Shown here one piece after another: positions 58,525-64,000 of a stretch of 64,000 bases of DNA. The position numbers and the translations under genes were made by a program. Below the pieces are notes generated by a model. The model did no database searches. It was not told the DNA's origin and saw only the letters and a list, made by a program, of their open reading frames with translations. The DNA comes from Anoplopoma fimbria (lineage: Eukaryota; Chordata; Actinopteri; Perciformes; Anoplopomatidae). Numbering within the stretch: position 1 is the first letter of the stretch; each line of letters begins with the position of its first letter. Location: assembly GCF_027596085.1 (NCBI RefSeq), contig NC_072470.1, positions 4,171,688 through 4,235,687 of the forward strand, in the 5' to 3' direction.

Positions 58525-58566
<42 letters not shown>
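58525..58566. repeat. Poly(A) tract, about 42 A
   Basis: About 425 bp upstream of the fam184a start codon. It could be a retroposon tail or a nucleosome-excluding tract; the sequence 5' of it is not a recognised element. Confidence 0.95.
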
Positions 58567-58568
<2 letters not shown>

Positions 58569-58739
58569 TGACAAATTCAGGAATTAATACCATTATTAAT
58601 TATTATCACAATATCTCAGGACACTAACTGTATTATATATCAATGCATACAGCAGACCAGCAAAAAATGACCATATTTCCAACAACATTACATGTCTTCA
58701 TAAAACATATCAACACAGAAGATGAAGTCACAGAAAGCT

Positions 58740-58990
58740 GCATTACAGTCAATTGAACCATTGGCTGAGCATCTGGTGCGCGTCCCCGCCTCTCTCATCA
58801 CTCCGGTCGCTCGCTCCCGCGACGGGACGGTCCCTGCTTCTCCATCACTCTCCTCCGTCGGGGAAACGGGAAGATAAAACAGCAAAGGGGGGGGAGGATT
58901 TAACACGTATCCAGACTCTGCAACATTTTTTTTTTTACATTTTTTTTACTTAAATGCACCGTGTGTTTGGTTTATATTCCTCCCGTGAAA
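58740..58990 (+). promoter_or_regulatory. fam184a: fam184a promoter / 5'UTR region
   Basis: GC- and CpG-rich stretch (for example CGGTCGCTCGCTCCCGCGAC near 58804) immediately upstream of the start codon, in contrast with the AT-rich DNA and poly(A) tract before it. Two poly(T) runs lie at 58925-58947. The start site is not resolved. Confidence 0.5.
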
Positions 58991-59162
58991 ATGGCGACGG
59001 GGGCAGGCTGGCAGCCTCCGTACAGCACCGCGACGAGCACCACCAAATACAACCTTACTACACCCTCCACACCGTCCAGCATGTTCTACGACGGGAGTTT
59101 GACGCTGGAATACACTCAAGACCTGCACCTGAAGATGAGCAAGAAGATTGCGCAGCTGACCA

Positions 59163-59164
<2 letters not shown>
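58991..59164 (+). CDS. fam184a: FAM184A-like coiled-coil protein, first coding exon (gene continues beyond window)
   Basis: 174 nt (58 codons) from an ATG in AAAATGG context to a phase-0 donor. The N-terminus (MATGAGWQPPY, then KYNL.TP) and especially EYTQDLHLKMSKKIAQLTK match FAM184A (YSQEMHLKMSKKIAQLTK); FAM184B has HVKMCKKIAQLTK. In the family a long coiled coil begins right after this exon at VIYALN; no such sequence follows within the window, so exon 2 lies past 64000. FAM184 proteins are long coiled-coil proteins of poorly known role. Oddly, the donor is the first GT of a (GT)20 microsatellite. It points away from kcnh3, with 3.2 kb between the two start codons. Confidence 0.86.

Positions 59165-59205
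<41 letters not shown>
59165..59205. repeat. (GT)20 starting at the fam184a exon 1 donor
   Basis: The first GT is the splice donor; the array makes up the first 41 nt of the intron. Confidence 0.97.
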
Positions 59206-59206
<1 letters not shown>

Positions 59207-62200
59207 ATGCATGCATGCTGTGCAGGATGAAGTGACCAAGTCATGCACAAGCAGGTTGGGGATGCAGATGGAGTAGATCTGTGTAAACATGCTGGTGAGG
59301 TTAGGATGTAGTGGTTATTTATGATGTTTTTGTATTTTGGTAGCAGGTTTGAGGATTTTTTTTTTCTTGCAGGGTTCATAGGTCACCATTAAATACTGCT
59401 GCAAGGTTTGTTTTTGATGCTAAGAGCTTTTTGATATGATGCAAAGTGAATTTCCAATGCATACCTAGAAAGAGTTCCCCTGTGGTGATTTACTACAGTG
59501 TGCAGGCTGGTAGTATTCTGTACTCTGCTTTTACTCTGCCTGCATGCAAAAAAACAAAAAGAAAAAACTGACCTGACTGTATTTCATTAAGGATTACATA
59601 CTTTCCAGATGTGTTTTGCCGTGAATTTACCCTCTTACCACGCCACTGTTTAACCTGTGCATGCTTTCTGCCATGGCAGGGCTTTCCATCGCTGCTCAAG
59701 GGGCCAGGGAAGTTATGTAATCTCTGAGGGATGCAGAGGTTTGGCAGAGCTGCTTCTTTGTACTCCACCTGAAAGGCCAGCGTAGAAAAACAAGGGGCGC
59801 TGTTAGTAGATTTAAGCTGGCAGGTACACATAACAGCATCTATAGGGCTTTTGACTTAGTGGAAGGGTGGATAAAATGTTAATAAAAACAGATTATATGA
59901 TCGTGCTGCACGGGGGGGAAGACAAAAGCAGAGAGTAGAGGAAAGAAGATTTTACATAACAGGCACGGTGATACGATCACAGCACAGAATTAGGCACTGT
60001 GTACAGTAGGAGGAGCTGTGCGAATACACACAACGCTGCAAATAGATTGAAATTGTGGATATACAGGAGGATTATAACGCTGCGGGTGATTAAAATTGTT
60101 TGTAGTGGTGGAGAGATTGGCCCCAAAAACACTCTGAGAATGTGTTTTGACACGACTAGGTTCACTGGGACTCTTCTGTGTTCAGTTACAGCGTTCTTCT
60201 CGTGTTTATATTGATTTCCTGCTCCTCAAACCACAGAAATGCAGGATAAATGAACTCCAGGATGACGTGGAGAGACCTGACGACCTGTACGGAGTATGTT
60301 TGGGCCTCCTATCAACCACACATGGACTGACCTTTTACTGCGCAGACTTCCTAGTCGAACTCATTGTAACATATTTGTTTTTTGTTGTCAAAAAGTATCT
60401 GACTTGTTATTTAAATATCAGTTCTGGGAATCTATTTGTAGCTGTCTGTCTTCTGCATGCGGCTCAGCTTTTTGAGGTACTTTCAGTTATAATAATCAAT
60501 GATTTATACCAAACATGGCGCCCGAAGTCAGAGGCAGAAACAAGGATGTGAGCGGCTATTTTTCTGCTAAAGTTGTTGCATTGATTGTGTCAGATTGCTA
60601 CGTAATGAGATTGGAATAGGTGGTGTTGTAGTGTATTTAACATTCTGGCAGTAGGTTCACGAGCTGATGCAATAAATTGATAAATCACTGAATCAGCTGA
60701 GACATAATCCAACTTTTCAATTTTGAAGCAAAAATAGAGAAAAATACGTGTTTTCTCTACTAAGGCTTCTCTAATGTGGGGTGTTTCTCTCTTATATAGA
60801 TGCAAACTGGATATTTTTTGGTTTGTAATTACTTTGTGTAAATAATTTGCAGATCAATCTATAAGGAAAATAATTGTTGGGATTATTGGATGTAGCCGTT
60901 AGGTGCAACCTGGCTGAAGAAGTCCGAGACATCCCTTGTCTAGAGAATATATATTTAAAAATGAAGAGCACCTCTCTGTGTGATGTTTTCTAGATGTGTT
61001 TGCTTTTTAAAAATTGAAGGTGTTATGGCAGATTTACGCCTCTGTGTTTTTAAAAAAATCTGTTTTCTAGTCCCGCTCATTGTGGCGCATGTGTTCCTCC
61101 TCTGTGGAAACATTTTCAGATGTCACTGGATCGCTGCTCATGTGTTTCATGTGTTGTTCTTCTTAGGGATGGTAATTCGTGCATTAACTAAACCCTTGTT
61201 CTCTTAAACAATATGTCCACAGCAAAGTGCGTGGCTGCAGGTGCTGCACTGTGTCCTCTAATAATCGTCACGCAGCAGTGGTTTGAGGTATTGCAGGTAG
61301 AAAGTAGGACATAGTTGGAGAACGCAGGAGCATCTTTCTTGTTTTGGACATTTTCAAAGGAAGCACACAGAAGGACATCCCACACTATGTTGTGATGGAG
61401 ATAAATAAAGCTCAAAGCCCATTTATCTGTTGATTAACTGGTTGATTACAAGAAGTTCAACCCAAACTACAGAGAAACTGTCTGTCTGATATGGATACTG
61501 AGGTTTTATTTCTCTCCTCCCTGAAAGCAACAAAGAAACCTAATGAGGAGAATAAACGCATTGTTATTGTCACGCTTCTGATTGAGCCTCTGATTACATG
61601 CTATCTGTGCAGCGGTCTGTAGCTGCGAAGATTTCAACAAGACATCTTGGATTTAGTCTTTCATACCGTTACATCATTTTGAAAAGTTGGCACGGAGCCA
61701 CAAAGATGGCATGAAACATATTTTGAAGAAATATTAGAACTCCTGATGCCAGAGCATCGACATCTTTACTGCACGCACCTGCAGCGACGGGGCTTGAATA
61801 GCTCTAATTAAGTTTGCAGGAAGTGCTGAAATCCAGAGCTTGTCATCCTCCACGTTCCAGGTCACTTTGATACGCAGCTTGTAGAGAAAATAGAAGGGTA
61901 ACGGTTCTAATACAAAAGGCGCTGATCAGTGATTATAGTGGCTGCACAGCTGGACTGAACCGCTCTGCAATTCAAAAGGAAATTCAGCTAAATGAGGCTA
62001 TTAAATCAATTTTTATTCTTGCTGTGGTGGAGCGCAAGAAAGTCCCAGTCTCTTTAATTTACGCTGTGCACCTGTTTGCCAGGTCCTCGCAGCTCCACCA
62101 CAAATTTTATGTTTGAAAGATTAAGTTCTGGATTGTATTTAGTGGCACACTTACATTTACTGTACGGGAATAATAACAGTTTTGCATTTGGCTCATAGCC

Positions 62201-64000
62201 TCTTCCTTCTCCACTGGTTGATGTGGAAAAACTGCATGCTGGGAGGTCTCAGAGGTCCCTGGAGAGTTTACCAAGTTCACACATGAACCCAGATTACTGT
62301 TGTGTGCCAAGTATCGGTCTGGTTTTCTGAAATGCTCTTATCTTTAGGCTTTATTGTTTTTAATAAAGAGCATGAAGATTGTTTCATCTGAAGCAGTCGA
62401 TAGAGAGAAGGTTTGATAAACTATCCAGTTGTTGGATACTGTTTTTTATAGAGCTTACTGGATCAGAAGATGTTTGAGTTTGTGCCCTGCTCTGTTGTGA
62501 ATATCACAGAAAACACTACTCTCTTATCAGGGAGACTCAGCGTGCCCTTGTTCTCGCCTGCTGTGTTTGCGAATTGAGGTTGCGATGCTCAGGGGGGGAA
62601 GCGAGCGAGCGCCGAGTGTCCTTGGAGCATCGGAGCAGCACGACAGCCAAGAGAAGGAGCAGACGCAAAGTGGCTTTACACCACGACTGGGTGGACTAAG
62701 TAAACGCGCCGTTCGCTTCGGCTAATTGGTAACAGAGACTGCGTTGCCACTTCACGGAGCGTGCGACGAAGGAAAACAGTGGACTAAAAAAACTCAAATG
62801 TCTGGGGATCCCGTTAAGACTACAGCACCTCTGAGAATAAGACTTTCATGAATCCTTTAATTAGTGAATATGATGGTAATGGTAATGGTGGTAATGAGAG
62901 CAGAGCAACAGGGTTTTGGTTGGAGCCAAATGCTGCAGTTGTGCTACTTCAGACATCAATGACCTTTTTTATTGCGAAGTTCAATCAACCTTTATTGTGA
63001 AGTTCAAAACCTCCGTCCTGGCTGCTCTATTGTCTTCATCACTCCTCACTTATTCTGCTCTATATGTGACTTCTTGATGATAAAGGCGCTCAGACTGTAA
63101 ATCCGGTTGATAATTGGCCTTCTGATGAAATTCGGCTATCGGCCAGTCATTTGTCCGCCTCTGTAAAGACACAGTGCCGTTTCATTGATGACACATGATA
63201 ATCAATGCTGCACCGGTTTGGAAGAACTCGAGCTGCATTGGCTTTAATGATACATATTAATGAGATTCCTCCGGGATGTTTTAGTGCGCTGTAATGGTTT
63301 AAATCTCCTTTCTTCTGACAGGGAGAAAGTTAATCTATGTTATCTTTTTTAACATTCCAGGCAAGAGAATAATCATTATTTTAAAGACTTTGTCGGATGA
63401 TACCTCTACCCATTAGTAGCATATTAAATATATATAAATATATGTATGTGATTGTATAGCTGCATGAGAGCTCTGCATGTGTTCTGCTCGGCTCACTCTC
63501 CTGGTGAAGCCCCTTTAGGAGAAGAAGCAGCTCGGGGGAAATCATATGATTCAGAGGAAGCACACACTGTAGTCGTCAGGCTTAAAGAGAGGTCAGTAGA
63601 AAGATGGACAAAACAGATTCACAATGAATGACTGACTGTAACTGTAGCTTGCAGGCTGTTGCCTTCTGGCTGACTTTGTTTGGAGCTTTAGTCCAGAAAA
63701 CTTTCCCGTGAGGAAGAAGCTGTTTGCTGTCAATGTCTTCATATTCTTTTATTGTGAAAGTTGTTATATCTAGGATGGACATACGCATGCTCTGCTTCTC
63801 TTGTGTGTTTGCTGACTGGACAGATGCTCACTTGATTGACAGAACTCTTCTGTATATATATTGTTTGAGACATTTATGATGGCTGGATGCCTCTCTGCTG
63901 CTGTGGATGTTATTCAGCTTGTTATGGTTTGTCAGGTCTCACCAGTCTGGTTGACAGATTTCAATTAAATCTGTTAAAACCGATGCAGCTCCAGCGTTGT
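59206..64000 (+). other. fam184a: Start of fam184a intron 1 (to window end)
   Basis: No second exon with the expected coiled-coil sequence. A CpG-rich patch at 62570-62820 stands out from AT-rich surroundings and may be a regulatory element or alternative promoter. The remainder shows nothing recognisable. Confidence 0.6.
62570..62820. promoter_or_regulatory. CpG-rich patch in fam184a intron 1, candidate alternative promoter
   Basis: Dense CpG (GCGAGCGAGCGCCGAG; ACGCGCCGTTCGCTTCGG) over about 250 bp, isolated in AT-rich intron. A possible donor, AATTG|GTAACA, follows at about 62728. No open frame is convincing, so any exon would be non-coding. Confidence 0.35.

Larger units (their letters stand above)
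56240..58739. other. Intergenic DNA between kcnh3 and fam184a
   Basis: 2.5 kb with a GATG array and a long poly(A). No gene or recognised mobile element. The two genes are transcribed away from each other, so regulatory elements for either could lie here. Confidence 0.65.

Noticed and set aside
60147..60551. 134-codon plus-strand ORF in fam184a intron 1
   Set aside because: No recognised domain, codon use looks random, and it lacks the coiled-coil sequence expected of fam184a exon 2.

Overview
The window is vertebrate nuclear DNA, almost certainly from a ray-finned fish and probably a percomorph teleost. Genes are split into short exons with GT-AG introns. Very long CA/GT microsatellites are everywhere. 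Mobile DNA is of typical teleost kinds: an L2 LINE tail, a Rex3/RTE relic, a Tc1 element, a hAT-type MITE, and the dispersed TTAGCTTAGC repeat I associate with perciform fishes. No prokaryotic features, tRNA, rRNA or CRISPR array were seen.

Layout. (1) 1-4461: non-coding flank downstream of the first gene, with four long dinucleotide arrays and a perfect hairpin. (2) 4462-20005, minus strand: a complete SATB-family gene (ULD, CUT-like region, CUT1, CUT2, homeodomain), assembled here from 11 coding exons into one open frame of 830 codons plus stop. It resembles SATB2 more than SATB1 but is clearly diverged from both. (3) 20006-30700: intergenic or 5'-flanking DNA. It holds a candidate non-coding first exon/promoter of the SATB gene near 26.8-27.0 kb, dispersed repeats, and a broken gamma-crystallin exon on the plus strand. 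(4) 30702-55782, minus strand: a complete voltage-gated potassium channel of the ELK (Kv12) group, best matched to KCNH3. Fifteen coding exons join in phase into 1121 codons plus stop. Its introns carry a Tc1 transposon, an RTE relic and a hAT MITE that lands at the exon 1 splice donor. (5) 55783-58990: the region between two gene starts, with the GC-rich kcnh3 5' end and the promoter of the next gene. (6) 58991-64000, plus strand: the first coding exon of a FAM184A-like coiled-coil gene and the start of its first intron; the rest lies beyond the window.

How the genes relate. The SATB gene encodes a nuclear chromatin organiser, kcnh3 a neuronal membrane channel, and fam184a a coiled-coil protein of poorly known role, so this is not a pathway cluster. 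The linkage itself is informative: human SATB1 is a neighbour of KCNH8 (another ELK gene) on 3p24. A SATB gene beside kcnh3 suggests an ancient SATB-ELK pair duplicated with the genome. That raises the possibility that this SATB gene is a third vertebrate paralogue rather than satb1 or satb2, which is the main finding. Exon boundaries were set by eye from splice consensus, reading-frame phase and remembered family sequence; no search was run.
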